DNA of 64,000 nucleotides from Rhodospirillales bacterium (lineage in GTDB: Bacteria > Pseudomonadota > Alphaproteobacteria > Micavibrionales > Micavibrionaceae). Within the stretch, counting starts at the first letter, position 1. Each line of letters begins with the position of its first letter. Below, piece after piece: positions 25,115-34,120 of this stretch. The stretch covers positions 558,001-622,000 of the forward strand of contig CP060239.1 in assembly GCA_023898785.1 (NCBI GenBank). Direction: 5' to 3'. Under the pieces are notes generated by a model. It was not told where the DNA came from, ran no database searches, and saw only the letters and a program-made list of their open reading frames with translations. The translations under genes and the position numbers were made by a program.

Positions 25115-25815
25115 ACTTCGCCATCCCGTGGCGTGCCGCGCGTTGATGATCTGCGGGTTGTCAGCGGCATTATTTTTGTCCTCAAGCGGGGTTTGCAATG
25201 GCGTGATGCGCCGTCCGAATACGGACCTCACAAGACGCTGTATAACCGTTTTATACGCTGGAGCCGCCTGGGTGTTTTTGACAAAATTTTTACGGCTCTG
25301 GCCACACAAAAAGGCCCGCCCGATCAACTGCAAATTGATGCGACACACCTCAAAGCCCACCACACAGCGGCTTCGCTTCTTAAAAAGGGGATGTTTCCCG
25401 CGCTATCGGACGTACAAAAGGCGGCCTGAATTCTAAGCTTCATGCTGTGTGTGATGGCCTTGGCCGCCCTGTTGCCCTGTTCCTGTCCAAAGGCCAAATG
25501 AGTGATTACAAAGGCGCGCGATACCTGCTTGATGCTTTACCGAAAGCCAATGTGTTGCTGGCTGATCGTGGGTATGACGCGGACTGGTTCAGGGATGCTC
25601 TGCGTGACAAAGGAATTCAACCCTGTATTCCACCGAAGAAAAATCGGAAAGTGAAAATCGAATATGATGAAATGCTCTATAAGCAGCGCCACAAAGTTGA
25701 AAATATGTTTGCCAAACTCAAGGATTGGAGACGGATATCAACACGTTACGACCGATGCGCACATACTTTTATGGCGGCTATCACCATCGCTGCGATCGTC
25801 ATATGGTGGATTTAA
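25115..25815 (+). pseudogene. IS5-family (IS427-like) transposase, 5' truncated and frameshifted
   Basis: Part 1 (to 25429) encodes PRVDDLRVVSGIIFVLKRG, WRDAPSEYGPHKTLYNRF and the first catalytic Asp in LQIDATHLKAHHTA. Part 2 (frame ending 25815) continues with AIGRTKGGLNSKLHAVCDG, then Asp in LLADRGYDADWF and Glu in HKVENMFAKLKDWRR. The join needs a -1 shift at the CCC of 25397-25399, after which the family sequence resumes exactly; this could be a lost C or a programmed slip. The first 25 or so residues of the usual protein are missing where the IS200 hairpin abuts. Confidence 0.82.
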
Positions 25816-25827
25816 TGAGTCCTGAGC

Positions 25828-26802
25828 CTAGTTTGAGTTTACGACACTGAAGTGTTTAGCTGCTTTCGCAATGACGTCTTCGTCTTTTTCTCCGTCAAAA
25901 TAGGGGTAACGGTAGGTGTATTCGATCGTTTTCCCGTCCGTGGTTTCAAAGTCTGTGGTGACGGTGCGATCGAGGCGCATTTTATCAAAGCCGGAAATAT
26001 GGAGCACGCCGAGCGGTTCATGTGGGGTAAAGGGTTCAACGAAAAGCTGTTTATCTGCATCCCATAGTGGTTTGAATTCACAGAGCCAGTGGACATAACC
26101 GGGCAGGATTTCGTAATCGAAGCCTTCCTGATAGCACATTTTTCCAAGGCAGAGTTGTTCGGCGGTGAAGACTTTGCCCTTGGTCATGGCGATTTTAACG
26201 AAGTCTTGCCAACGGCCCCAGTGCGGAGCATCGGTGCGCAAAGCGAACATGCCGGCGAGCAGGACATGGTAGGACAGCAGATCACGCGCGGTTTTGAAAT
26301 CAAAGGCGCGCAGAGCGTTGGAGAAGTAAAAACCGCGAACTTTCCATGGCCAGCGACCTAGCCATTTGACTCTTGCACCGCCTTTGGGGTAAGCACGATC
26401 GACTTGAGCGGTGAGAGTGATTTTGCCTTTGGCTGCGCCGTAGAGAAATAGCTCAATAGCGCGCCAGTCCTGTATCCATGTGTCGGCATCCATCCAGATA
26501 TATGTGCCATAGCCGGGGAAAATTTTCGGCAGGAACGGGCGGCAGACACAAGCTTTGAGATATTCGCCTTTGATCTTATAGGCGGGAAGTTTAACCGGCC
26601 ATTCAGGGTTTACGATGGATTGTACGTGCGGTTTTAACCGTTCTATCTGTTCAGACGTTAGCCCGGCATCGAGAATGCAAATGTCAAAATCTTTGGATTG
26701 ATCAAAACGGCGCACGGAGTGCAGCCATTCCAGCAAAAGTGGAAAATAATTGGAATCGCAGCCAGATATGAGAACAGTTTTTTGTGATGGGGCTTGGGTC
26801 AT
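25828..26802 (-). CDS. Glycosyltransferase, GT8-like
   Basis: A 324-residue cytosolic protein with a GT-A layout: VLISGCDSNYFPLLLEWLHSV at the start, the metal-binding DAD in WMDADTWIQDW (about residue 101), and MFALRTDAPHWGRW and GYVHWLCEFKPLW later, which resemble GT8-type glycosyltransferases. It would transfer a sugar from a nucleotide-sugar donor; acceptor unknown. Its ATG overlaps the end of cinA by four bases, so it ends the ispDF-pgpA-cinA operon. The stop codon lies in the end sequence of the IS5 copy, so the natural C-terminus may have been cut. Confidence 0.72.
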   Translation of the reverse strand: MTQAPSQKTVLISGCDSNYFPLLLEWLHSVRRFDQSKDFDICILDAGLTSEQIERLKPHVQSIVNPEWPVKLPAYKIKGEYLKACVCRPFLPKIFPGYGTYIWMDADTWIQDWRAIELFLYGAAKGKITLTAQVDRAYPKGGARVKWLGRWPWKVRGFYFSNALRAFDFKTARDLLSYHVLLAGMFALRTDAPHWGRWQDFVKIAMTKGKVFTAEQLCLGKMCYQEGFDYEILPGYVHWLCEFKPLWDADKQLFVEPFTPHEPLGVLHISGFDKMRLDRTVTTDFETTDGKTIEYTYRYPYFDGEKDEDVIAKAAKHFSVVNSN

Positions 26803-27281
26803 GCTGAATTTTCCAGAATACTAATTAGATGTTTGAGTGCGGTGATGGTTGCGGTCGTCTGGATTTTTTCGCGATCTCCTTCGAAACGGTGCTCTAAGCT
26901 GCCCGCGGAGCCGCCTTTGAGGGCATAGCCGAAATAAACGAGACCGACGGGTTTGGCTTCTGAGCCACCATCGGGGCCGGCGATGCCAGTGATGGAAACA
27001 GCGAGGTCTGCGTGGCTGTTTTTTAGCGCACCTTGCGCCATGGTTTGTGCGGTTTCAGCGCTGACGGCACCAAATTTTTCCAGCATGTCGTTGGGTACGC
27101 CGAGCAGTTCGTTTTTGGCCTCATTGGAATAGGTGATAAAGCCGCGTTCGAAGACTTTAGATGAGCCGGGGCGGTGGGTCATGGTCGTGGCCAGTAGTCC
27201 GCCTGTGCAGGATTCGGCGGTGACGAGCTTCATATGCTTGGTTTTGAGAAGGTTTGTAAGATGTTCAACCAAGTCCTGCAT
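26799..27281 (-). CDS. pncC: CinA C-terminal-domain family protein (nicotinamide-nucleotide amidase)
   Basis: A 160-residue stand-alone CinA C-terminal domain, which in characterised proteins hydrolyses nicotinamide mononucleotide to nicotinate mononucleotide for NAD salvage. Visible family stretches: VTAESCTGGLLATTMTHRPG, FITYSNEAKNELLGVP, SITGIAGPDGGSEAKPVGLVY. The N-terminal competence domain found in long CinA proteins is absent. It overlaps pgpA upstream by 17 bases and the glycosyltransferase downstream by four. Confidence 0.9.
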   Translation of the reverse strand: MQDLVEHLTNLLKTKHMKLVTAESCTGGLLATTMTHRPGSSKVFERGFITYSNEAKNELLGVPNDMLEKFGAVSAETAQTMAQGALKNSHADLAVSITGIAGPDGGSEAKPVGLVYFGYALKGGSAGSLEHRFEGDREKIQTTATITALKHLISILENSA

Positions 27282-27762
27282 AATATGCTCCTATGATGCA
27301 TAAAGCGGCGACGAGGCCGGCGAGGATATCGTCGCCCATGACGCCCAGTGCGCCATCGACATGCTTATCAATATACGAGATTGGCCAGGGTTTTGTCACG
27401 TCAAACAGACGAAAGAGTAAAAAAGCGACTGCGATAGCCAACGGGTTCAAGTTCCAATAAAACAAGGCAGGGAGCAGGGTAAGCCATTGCCCGACAACTT
27501 CGTCGATGACGATCATTTTGTTATCGTGGGTGGCACTGGCATCCTCAAAGCGGGCGGAGGCCCAATAGCCGATCAGAGTAACGAGAATGATACCAATGAT
27601 GAAGCCCCAAAAGCCTGCGCTGCCATATAGAATGATGCCAAAGGGCAGGGCACCGAGAGAGCCCCAGGTGCCTGGGGCGGGTTTCATGAAACCGCAGCCG
27701 AACCATGTGGCCAGCCAGATATAGGGGGCTTTTAGGTTAAGCTTGGGAGGTTTGTTTGTCAT
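27265..27762 (-). CDS. pgpA: Phosphatidylglycerophosphatase A
   Basis: A 165-residue inner-membrane phosphatase that turns phosphatidylglycerophosphate into phosphatidylglycerol. Family motifs are the opening FGCGFMKPAPGTWGSL and the acidic VIDEVVGQWLTL, followed by membrane helices and the C-terminal DKHVDGALGVMGDDILAG. It overlaps ispDF by four bases and cinA by 17, so the genes form one operon. Confidence 0.93.
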   Translation of the reverse strand: MTNKPPKLNLKAPYIWLATWFGCGFMKPAPGTWGSLGALPFGIILYGSAGFWGFIIGIILVTLIGYWASARFEDASATHDNKMIVIDEVVGQWLTLLPALFYWNLNPLAIAVAFLLFRLFDVTKPWPISYIDKHVDGALGVMGDDILAGLVAALCIIGAYYAGLG

Positions 27763-28979
27763 GCGGCCTCTTTTGCGGAAACAGAGACGATGGCTTGGGC
27801 GGCGACGCCTTCGCGCCTGCCGGTAAAGCCAAGCCCTTCACTGGTGGTGGCTTTGATGTTGATACGATTTTCCGGAAGGCCGGTTAGTTTGGCCAAACGG
27901 GCCCGCATGGGGCCCGCATGGGGCCCGATTTTGGGGGCTTCGCAGATGATGGTGAGATCGATATTGTTGAGGTGTGCGCTTTGAGCGTGCATTAGCTCCA
28001 ATGCTTTTTTAAGGAAAAGGCTGCTGTCCATGTTTTTAAATGCATCATCAGATGGCGAGAAATGCTGGCCAATATCGCCTTCACCGATTGTGCCGAGGAT
28101 CGCGTCTGTCAGAGCGTGGAGCGCGACATCGGCATCGGAGTGGCCTTTGAGCGCATGGTCGTGGTCAATATCGATGCCGCCGATGCGCACGGGGCCGCAT
28201 TGATTTTTGTCAAAGGCGTGAACGTCAAAGCCAAGACCAGTGAGAGGCACGGTTTGAGTGGCAAGAATTTTTTCGGCCATGATGAGATCCTGCGGGTAGG
28301 TGATTTTGATGTTGCTGGCGCTGCCTTCGACCAGTGTTACCGGGATTCCGATGGCACTGACAAGGGCGGTGTCATCGGTTGCATTTGTGTGCGGATTGGC
28401 GGTTTCATGCGCTTTGAGTAAATCACCAAAGAGGAAGCCTTGCGGGGTTTGCACGGCCCAGAGGTTGTCACGTGGAACGGTTTCTGCAGCTTTGTTCCCA
28501 TCACCAGCGCGTCTTAGTGTAGCACTGACAGGCGTTGCGAGGCTGGCGGCCCGTTCGGTTTGCAGACTCATGAGAAGTGTGGCGATATCATCAGTGGCAA
28601 TGCAGGGGCGGGCAGCATCGTGGATCAGGATCATATCTTCATTTTTTACTTTATGTATTTCTTTTAATCCATTGAATATACTTTTATTTCTTTTATCTGA
28701 TCCGATGATTGGTTTGGGTAGTTCCAGTCCGCGCACTGCGTCATGATACAATTCTGCGTCATCTGCGCCAATAATGACTTGCAGTGAAGCGCAGGTTGGC
28801 ATGGATAGAAATGTTTCAATACTATAGCGCAGTACAGCTTTATTATGGATTTTGAGATATTGTTTTGGTGTGGCAGCGGTGCCCAGCCGTGAACCTGTTC
28901 CGGCTGAGGCTATGAGCACATGAAAAGCGGGAAGATCATTGAGGTTGTATTGTAAGACTTTCGAGGGCAAAAGCTTCAA
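27759..28979 (-). CDS. ispDF: Bifunctional 2-C-methyl-D-erythritol 4-phosphate cytidylyltransferase / 2,4-cyclodiphosphate synthase
   Basis: A 406-residue fusion carrying out two steps of the non-mevalonate isoprenoid pathway. Residues 18-240 form IspD (IASAGTGSRLG, then ILIHDAARPC); residues 250-400 form IspF (GLGFDVHAFDKN with metal ligands, GHSDADVALHALTDAILG, GDIGQHF, NIKATTSEGLGFTGRREG). The fusion is common in alphaproteobacteria. It is divergent from ntrY, with start codons only tens of bases apart. Confidence 0.95.
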   Translation of the reverse strand: MKLLPSKVLQYNLNDLPAFHVLIASAGTGSRLGTAATPKQYLKIHNKAVLRYSIETFLSMPTCASLQVIIGADDAELYHDAVRGLELPKPIIGSDKRNKSIFNGLKEIHKVKNEDMILIHDAARPCIATDDIATLLMSLQTERAASLATPVSATLRRAGDGNKAAETVPRDNLWAVQTPQGFLFGDLLKAHETANPHTNATDDTALVSAIGIPVTLVEGSASNIKITYPQDLIMAEKILATQTVPLTGLGFDVHAFDKNQCGPVRIGGIDIDHDHALKGHSDADVALHALTDAILGTIGEGDIGQHFSPSDDAFKNMDSSLFLKKALELMHAQSAHLNNIDLTIICEAPKIGPHAGPMRARLAKLTGLPENRINIKATTSEGLGFTGRREGVAAQAIVSVSAKEAA

Positions 28980-29008
28980 AATCCTTGATTAGCTTGGGAT
29001 TGACGTAT

Positions 29009-31261
29009 ATGAATTTATCCATGTTTGCATCCGTGTACAAGCGTTTTAAAGATCTCACAGCGGTTAAATCCCGAAATACCCAAAATGCTGCGGTGATTGG
29101 GCTCGTGATCGCTTCGATTATTAGCGGGATTGCAACTTATGGCGCGTTGACGAAAACGCCACCCTTTGGGAATGATCCAAAAACTGTAATTTGGTTACTT
29201 AATCTCGATTTGGTCTTGTTGCTGGTTTTAGTCGGGGTGGTGGCCCAGCGGCTCGTTGGTGTGTGGAGTGGCCGTAAGCGCGGGTTGGCGGGGTCGCATC
29301 TGCATGTGCGGTTGGTTTATATTTTTAGTGTGCTGGCTGCAGCGCCGGTGATTATTATGACCGTGTTTTCAGCTGTGTTCTTTTATTTCGGAGTGCATAC
29401 ATGGTTCAGTGAGCGGGTGAGTACGGCAGTGAATGAGTCGCAAGCGGTCGCCGAGGCCTATTTGCGTGAACATACCCAGACGATCCGTGCGGACACTTTG
29501 GCGATGGCTAATGATTTAAACCGCGAGGCGCGGTTATTGCTTCTTAACGAGCAGGCTTTTGATCAAGTGATGCAGACGCATTCCTTGCTGCGGGATTTGT
29601 CTGAGGCGATTATTTTTGATGATAGTGGCCGGGTGTTGGCCCGCAGCGGGCTGACATTCTCATTGGAATTTGAGGATATACCGCTTTACGCTATGGAAGG
29701 GGCGGATAACGGCGAAGTGGTGATTATGACCGGCGGTAACGAAGACCGGGTGCGCGCGCTGGTGAAGCTGGATAATTTTGTCGATGCGTATTTGTTTGTT
29801 GGTCGGATGATTGACCCGCAAGTGCTCTCACATCTGGCGGCAACGAAGCAGGCAACGCACGATTATGCCATATTGCAGGAACGGCTTTCGGATTTGCAGG
29901 TGACTCTGGGGTTGATTTTTGTAGTCGTCGGATTGTTGTTATTGATGAGTGCGATCTGGTTTGGGTTGGTGCTGGCGCGGCAATTGGTGCAGCCGATCAG
30001 TACATTGATCACCACAGCCGATAGTGTGCGCGCCGGGGATTTATCGGCGCAAGTGCCTCCAATTAAAGGCATTAAGGAGTTCGACTATCTGGCGCAGAGT
30101 TTTAACCGTATGACGCGGCGGCTGCAGGAACAACAAAACGAGTTATTGCAGGCCAACCGCCAGCTTGATCGACGCAGGCATTTTACCGAGACAGTGTTGA
30201 CCGGGGTTTCGTCGGGGGTGATAGCCCTGGATGAAAAGGGTTTGATCAGTGTGGCGAATGCTTCGGCTTGTGAGTTGTTGGGGGTGGAGATTGAGGCGTT
30301 GAGCGAACGGGATATTGGTGCGATTATGCCTGAGATTTCTAATCTTTTGGATGAGGCGCACCGGCAGCCGGAGAAAATTACGCAAGGGGAGATTCCATTC
30401 TTGCGCCGCGATGAGTTGCGGCGAACGTTTTTAGTGCGCGTAGCAATTGAGCGAATAGGGGATCAGGAAACCGGAATTATTTTGACTTTTGATGATATTA
30501 CCGAACTGCAGTCGGCGCAGCGCAAGGCGGCGTGGGCGGATGTGGCGCGGCGAATTGCGCATGAAATCAAAAATCCGCTGACGCCTATTCAGCTTTCAGC
30601 TGAGCGGCTTAACAGGCGTTATTTGAAGCAGATAAAAGATGATCCGGAGACTTTCACACGCTGCACGGAAACGATTATTCGCCACGTTGGGGATATTGGA
30701 CGAATGGTCAATGAGTTTTCATCGTTTGCGCGGATGCCGGAGCCGGTGATGCATATCGAGGATCTTCAGGAGCAAATTCGTGATGTTGTGAGTTTGCACA
30801 AGCAGGCGCATTGTGATGTTAAAATTGAATGTGCTGATATAGCACCGGGTTTGATCGGTAATCTGGATGCACAGCAAATTCGTCAAGCAATTAATAATCT
30901 GGTGCAAAACGCGCTGGATTCGATTCGCGGGCAGAAGGAGCAGGCGCAAGTCGGACGCATACACCTTCTGGCCGGGCGGCATGAGGATAATATTTTTGTG
31001 GCGGTGAGCGATAATGGGCCGGGTTTTCCTGAAGACCAAGAGCGTGCCAGCCTGACCGAGCCATATGTTACGCACAAACAAAAGGGAACCGGGCTGGGGT
31101 TGGCTATTGTGAAAAAGATTATGGAAGATCACAATGGGCGTATTATTTTAGGTGCGCCGCAATGGTTGCAAGATTATGAAGGTTGGCAAGGGCTTGACGG
31201 CGCCACGGCGGTACTGGTGTTACGGTCGGTGCAGAGCGCTGAAAGTGAAGAGGCCGCGTAA
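29009..31261 (+). CDS. ntrY: Sensor histidine kinase NtrY
   Basis: A 750-residue membrane kinase of the NtrY/NtrX nitrogen-related two-component system. Order: three or four N-terminal membrane helices (AAVIGLVIASIISGIATYG; LVLLLVLVGVV; YIFSVLAAAPVIIMTVFSAVFF) with a periplasmic sensing segment, a further helix near 310, HAMP (QPISTLITTADSVRAGDLSAQ), PAS, the phospho-acceptor box RRIAHEIKNPLTPIQLSAERL, and an ATPase domain (NLVQNALDSI, GTGLGLAIVKKIMEDHNG). I use ATG 29009; a TTG at 28985 is the alternative. It is followed by ntrX. Confidence 0.93.
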   Translation: MNLSMFASVYKRFKDLTAVKSRNTQNAAVIGLVIASIISGIATYGALTKTPPFGNDPKTVIWLLNLDLVLLLVLVGVVAQRLVGVWSGRKRGLAGSHLHVRLVYIFSVLAAAPVIIMTVFSAVFFYFGVHTWFSERVSTAVNESQAVAEAYLREHTQTIRADTLAMANDLNREARLLLLNEQAFDQVMQTHSLLRDLSEAIIFDDSGRVLARSGLTFSLEFEDIPLYAMEGADNGEVVIMTGGNEDRVRALVKLDNFVDAYLFVGRMIDPQVLSHLAATKQATHDYAILQERLSDLQVTLGLIFVVVGLLLLMSAIWFGLVLARQLVQPISTLITTADSVRAGDLSAQVPPIKGIKEFDYLAQSFNRMTRRLQEQQNELLQANRQLDRRRHFTETVLTGVSSGVIALDEKGLISVANASACELLGVEIEALSERDIGAIMPEISNLLDEAHRQPEKITQGEIPFLRRDELRRTFLVRVAIERIGDQETGIILTFDDITELQSAQRKAAWADVARRIAHEIKNPLTPIQLSAERLNRRYLKQIKDDPETFTRCTETIIRHVGDIGRMVNEFSSFARMPEPVMHIEDLQEQIRDVVSLHKQAHCDVKIECADIAPGLIGNLDAQQIRQAINNLVQNALDSIRGQKEQAQVGRIHLLAGRHEDNIFVAVSDNGPGFPEDQERASLTEPYVTHKQKGTGLGLAIVKKIMEDHNGRIILGAPQWLQDYEGWQGLDGATAVLVLRSVQSAESEEAA

Positions 31262-31276
31262 GGAAATGGGGCGTAA

Positions 31277-32734
31277 ATGAGTTCGGATATTCTTATTGTT
31301 GATGATGAAGCCGATATTCGGAGCTTGGTCCGGGGGATTTTGGAGGATGAGGACTATACGGTGCGTGAAGCGGCGAGCTGTGAGCAGGCATATGCCGCGG
31401 TAGCAAAAAAAATTCCAGCTTTGGTCGTGCTTGATATCTGGTTGCAGGGAAGTAAGGATGACGGACTGGGAATTTTGCGCAAATTGAAGGCAGATCATCC
31501 AGGATTACCTTTTGTGATGATTAGCGGGCATGGCACGATTGAAACGGCTGTGAGCGCCATTAAGGACGGTGCTTATGATTTTATCGAAAAGCCGTTTAAG
31601 TCTGATCGTTTATTGATGATGATTGCGCGCGCATTGGAAACCGCGCATCTTCGTCGGGAAAACGCCAGTTTGAAAAAATACAATTTCGGGCAAGCGGATC
31701 AGTTGATTGGTAAATCTGTAGCAGTGCAAAAGATTCAACAGCTTGTTGAGCGGGTGGCACCGACGAATAGCCGCATTTTAATTCAAGGCGAAGCGGGTAC
31801 GGGGAAGGATATGATTGCGCGGTTAATTCACAGTCGTTCGCAGCGGGCGAATGAGGCATTTATGGCGCTAAATTGTGCGACGTTGCGCCCTGAGCGCCTC
31901 GAGACTGAGTTGTTTGGGAGTGAGGCTGGTGTTAATGGAGAGGGAGAGCATATTGGCATTTTAGAACAATCGCATGGCGGGACGCTGGTGTTGGATGAGG
32001 TGGCGGACATGCCGTTGGAGACTCAAGGTAAGATTGTACATACGTTGCAGGAGCAAAGCTTTCAACGTATCGGTGGTCAGACAACGATTGAGACAGATGT
32101 GCGAATTTTGGCAACAACAAATCGTGATCTGGAAGCGGCGATTAAGGCGGGTGCGTTTCGGGAAGATCTGTATTATCGGCTTAATGTTGTGCAAATTGAA
32201 GCCCCGGCGCTTCGTGAACGCAAAGAAGATATCGCAGTGCTTGCCGAGGGGCTGTTGCAGGCGCAATTACGACTTTTGGGTCGTGAGGAGCGTCACTTCT
32301 CCAGCGCGGCGCTGAACGCTCTCAAGGCTTATGATTGGCCGGGAAATGTGCGTCAACTTAAAAATGTCATTGAGTGGGTGTGCATTATGCATAGCGGGCA
32401 AGGTAGTGAAATGCTGGGGGTAGATCAATTGCCGCCTGAGGTGACCGGTAAGCATGTAGCGGTGGATGGCGTAAACTTTTCTGGCGGCGGTGGTGCGCTT
32501 GAAGACGATTATCTTGAATTGAGTTTACGAGAAGCACGCGAGGCTTTTGAGAAAGAATATCTGCTCGCGCAGGTGGCGCGCTTTGATGGCAATATTTCTA
32601 AAACTGCCCACTTTATAGGGATGGAGCGATCGGCCTTGCATCGTAAACTTAAATCATTACAAATACATTCTGATGCACCACAGGGGCAGGATGGTCCGTT
32701 AGCGGATCCTGCCGTAAACAGAAAGCGAGCATAG
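31277..32734 (+). CDS. ntrX: Response regulator NtrX, sigma-54-activator-like
   Basis: A 485-residue regulator: receiver domain (phospho-acceptor Asp in VVLDIWLQG), AAA+ domain (Walker A GEAGTGKDM, Walker B GTLVLDEVADM) and a Fis-type helix-turn-helix (NISKTAHFIGMERSALHRKL). The sigma-54-contacting GAFTGA loop is absent; the corresponding stretch is LFGSEAGVNGEGEHIGIL. Absence of this loop is known for alphaproteobacterial NtrX, which may regulate other polymerase forms. The gene is 15 bases after ntrY. Confidence 0.93.
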   Translation: MSSDILIVDDEADIRSLVRGILEDEDYTVREAASCEQAYAAVAKKIPALVVLDIWLQGSKDDGLGILRKLKADHPGLPFVMISGHGTIETAVSAIKDGAYDFIEKPFKSDRLLMMIARALETAHLRRENASLKKYNFGQADQLIGKSVAVQKIQQLVERVAPTNSRILIQGEAGTGKDMIARLIHSRSQRANEAFMALNCATLRPERLETELFGSEAGVNGEGEHIGILEQSHGGTLVLDEVADMPLETQGKIVHTLQEQSFQRIGGQTTIETDVRILATTNRDLEAAIKAGAFREDLYYRLNVVQIEAPALRERKEDIAVLAEGLLQAQLRLLGREERHFSSAALNALKAYDWPGNVRQLKNVIEWVCIMHSGQGSEMLGVDQLPPEVTGKHVAVDGVNFSGGGGALEDDYLELSLREAREAFEKEYLLAQVARFDGNISKTAHFIGMERSALHRKLKSLQIHSDAPQGQDGPLADPAVNRKRA

Positions 32735-32738
32735 TGCA

Positions 32739-34115
32739 ATGAGAGCCATTATTTGCGGCGCCGGACAAGTCGGCTATAACATTGCCGAATATCTTTCCAA
32801 GGAAGAAAATGACGTTACGGTTGTTGATTTGCGGCGTGATTTGATTGCGCAGATTAATGATGAACTGGATGTAAATGCAGTTTTGGGGCATGCCTCGAAC
32901 CCGGATGTTTTGAAAATGGCAGGCGCAAATGATGCGGATATGATTGTGGCGGTGACGCAAAGCGATGAGGTCAATATGGTGGCCTGTCAGATTGGGCATT
33001 CCCTGTTTGGTATTCCCAAAAAGATTGCGCGCGTACGGGAGCAGGTTTATTTGCAGCCCGAATGGTCAAATTTGTTCAGCCGTGCGCATATGCCTATTGA
33101 TGTGATTATTTCTCCGGAAGTGCTGGTGGCCAAGGATATTTATCAGCGTTTGGCCGTACCGGGCACGACGTTTGTGAATATTATTGCCGATGGATTGGCG
33201 CATATGATCGGGGTGATTTGTGAAGAAGATTGTCCGGTGATCAATACGCCGCTGAACCAGCTTCATAATTTGTTTCCGGACCTTTCGTTTCAGGTTTTAG
33301 CAATTCTACGCAAGAATAAGCCTATTATTCCAGACGCGACGGACCAGCTTGAAGTTGGTGATGAGGTGTTTTTCATTGTTGATACACAGCATATGAAGCG
33401 CGTGATGACAGCTTTTGGACATGAAGAAGATCAGGCTAGAAAAATTATTATTGCTGGCGGCGGGAATATCGGCACGACGTTGGTTGATTTGATTTATACA
33501 CGTTCAAAAAATGTGCAGATAAAAGTTATTGAGCAAAACCAGAGCCGGGCAGAGTATTTAAGTGAACGGCTTGAAAATACGGTTATTTTAAACGGAAGTT
33601 CTTTGGATAAGGATATTCTGAATGAAGCGTCTATCCAGAGTGCTGAAACATTGGTGGCGGTTACCAATGATGATGAAAGTAATATCCTTGGGTCATTGCT
33701 TGCCAAACAATATGGCTGTGAGCGCGTAATTACCCTAGTGAATAATGAGGCTTACTATCCGTTGGTTGGGCCGCTTGGGATTGATGCTATGGTCAGTCCG
33801 CGCTCAATCATTGTGGCCAATATCATGCAACATGTACGCCGGGGACGGGTTAAAGGGCTTTACAATATTCGCGATGGATTTGCAGAAGTTATTGAGGCTG
33901 AGGTTTCTGAGAATTCTTCGATTGTGAATTCTACTGTTGAAGAGCTTAATTTGCCACATGAGGTGATTGTTGGCGGGGTAATCCGTGAAGGCGAATTTAT
34001 TATGCCTGAGTTGAGTTTTACTGTTCGAGCGGGAGATGATTTGATTATTCTGGCTTCGCGGACGCAGGCACAGAATGTTGAAAAGATGTTCTCGGTGCAG
34101 GTGGACCTATTTTAA
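32739..34115 (+). CDS. trkA: Trk potassium uptake regulatory subunit TrkA
   Basis: A 458-residue cytosolic protein with two RCK units, each beginning with an NAD-binding loop: ICGAGQVGYNIAEYLSKE at residue 3 and IIAGGGNIGTTLVDLI near residue 235, each followed by a TrkA-C domain. It gates the TrkH/TrkG potassium channel. It lies four bases after ntrX, the standard arrangement in alphaproteobacteria. Confidence 0.95.
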   Translation: MRAIICGAGQVGYNIAEYLSKEENDVTVVDLRRDLIAQINDELDVNAVLGHASNPDVLKMAGANDADMIVAVTQSDEVNMVACQIGHSLFGIPKKIARVREQVYLQPEWSNLFSRAHMPIDVIISPEVLVAKDIYQRLAVPGTTFVNIIADGLAHMIGVICEEDCPVINTPLNQLHNLFPDLSFQVLAILRKNKPIIPDATDQLEVGDEVFFIVDTQHMKRVMTAFGHEEDQARKIIIAGGGNIGTTLVDLIYTRSKNVQIKVIEQNQSRAEYLSERLENTVILNGSSLDKDILNEASIQSAETLVAVTNDDESNILGSLLAKQYGCERVITLVNNEAYYPLVGPLGIDAMVSPRSIIVANIMQHVRRGRVKGLYNIRDGFAEVIEAEVSENSSIVNSTVEELNLPHEVIVGGVIREGEFIMPELSFTVRAGDDLIILASRTQAQNVEKMFSVQVDLF

Positions 34116-34120
34116 GCTCT

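Noticed and set aside
27899..27929. Two tandem copies of the 11-bp unit GGGCCCGCATG plus a partial third inside ispDF
   Set aside because: The protein there (GPHAGPMRAR) has the normal family length, so there is no insertion; the repeat is a chance result of codons for Gly-Pro-His/Met.
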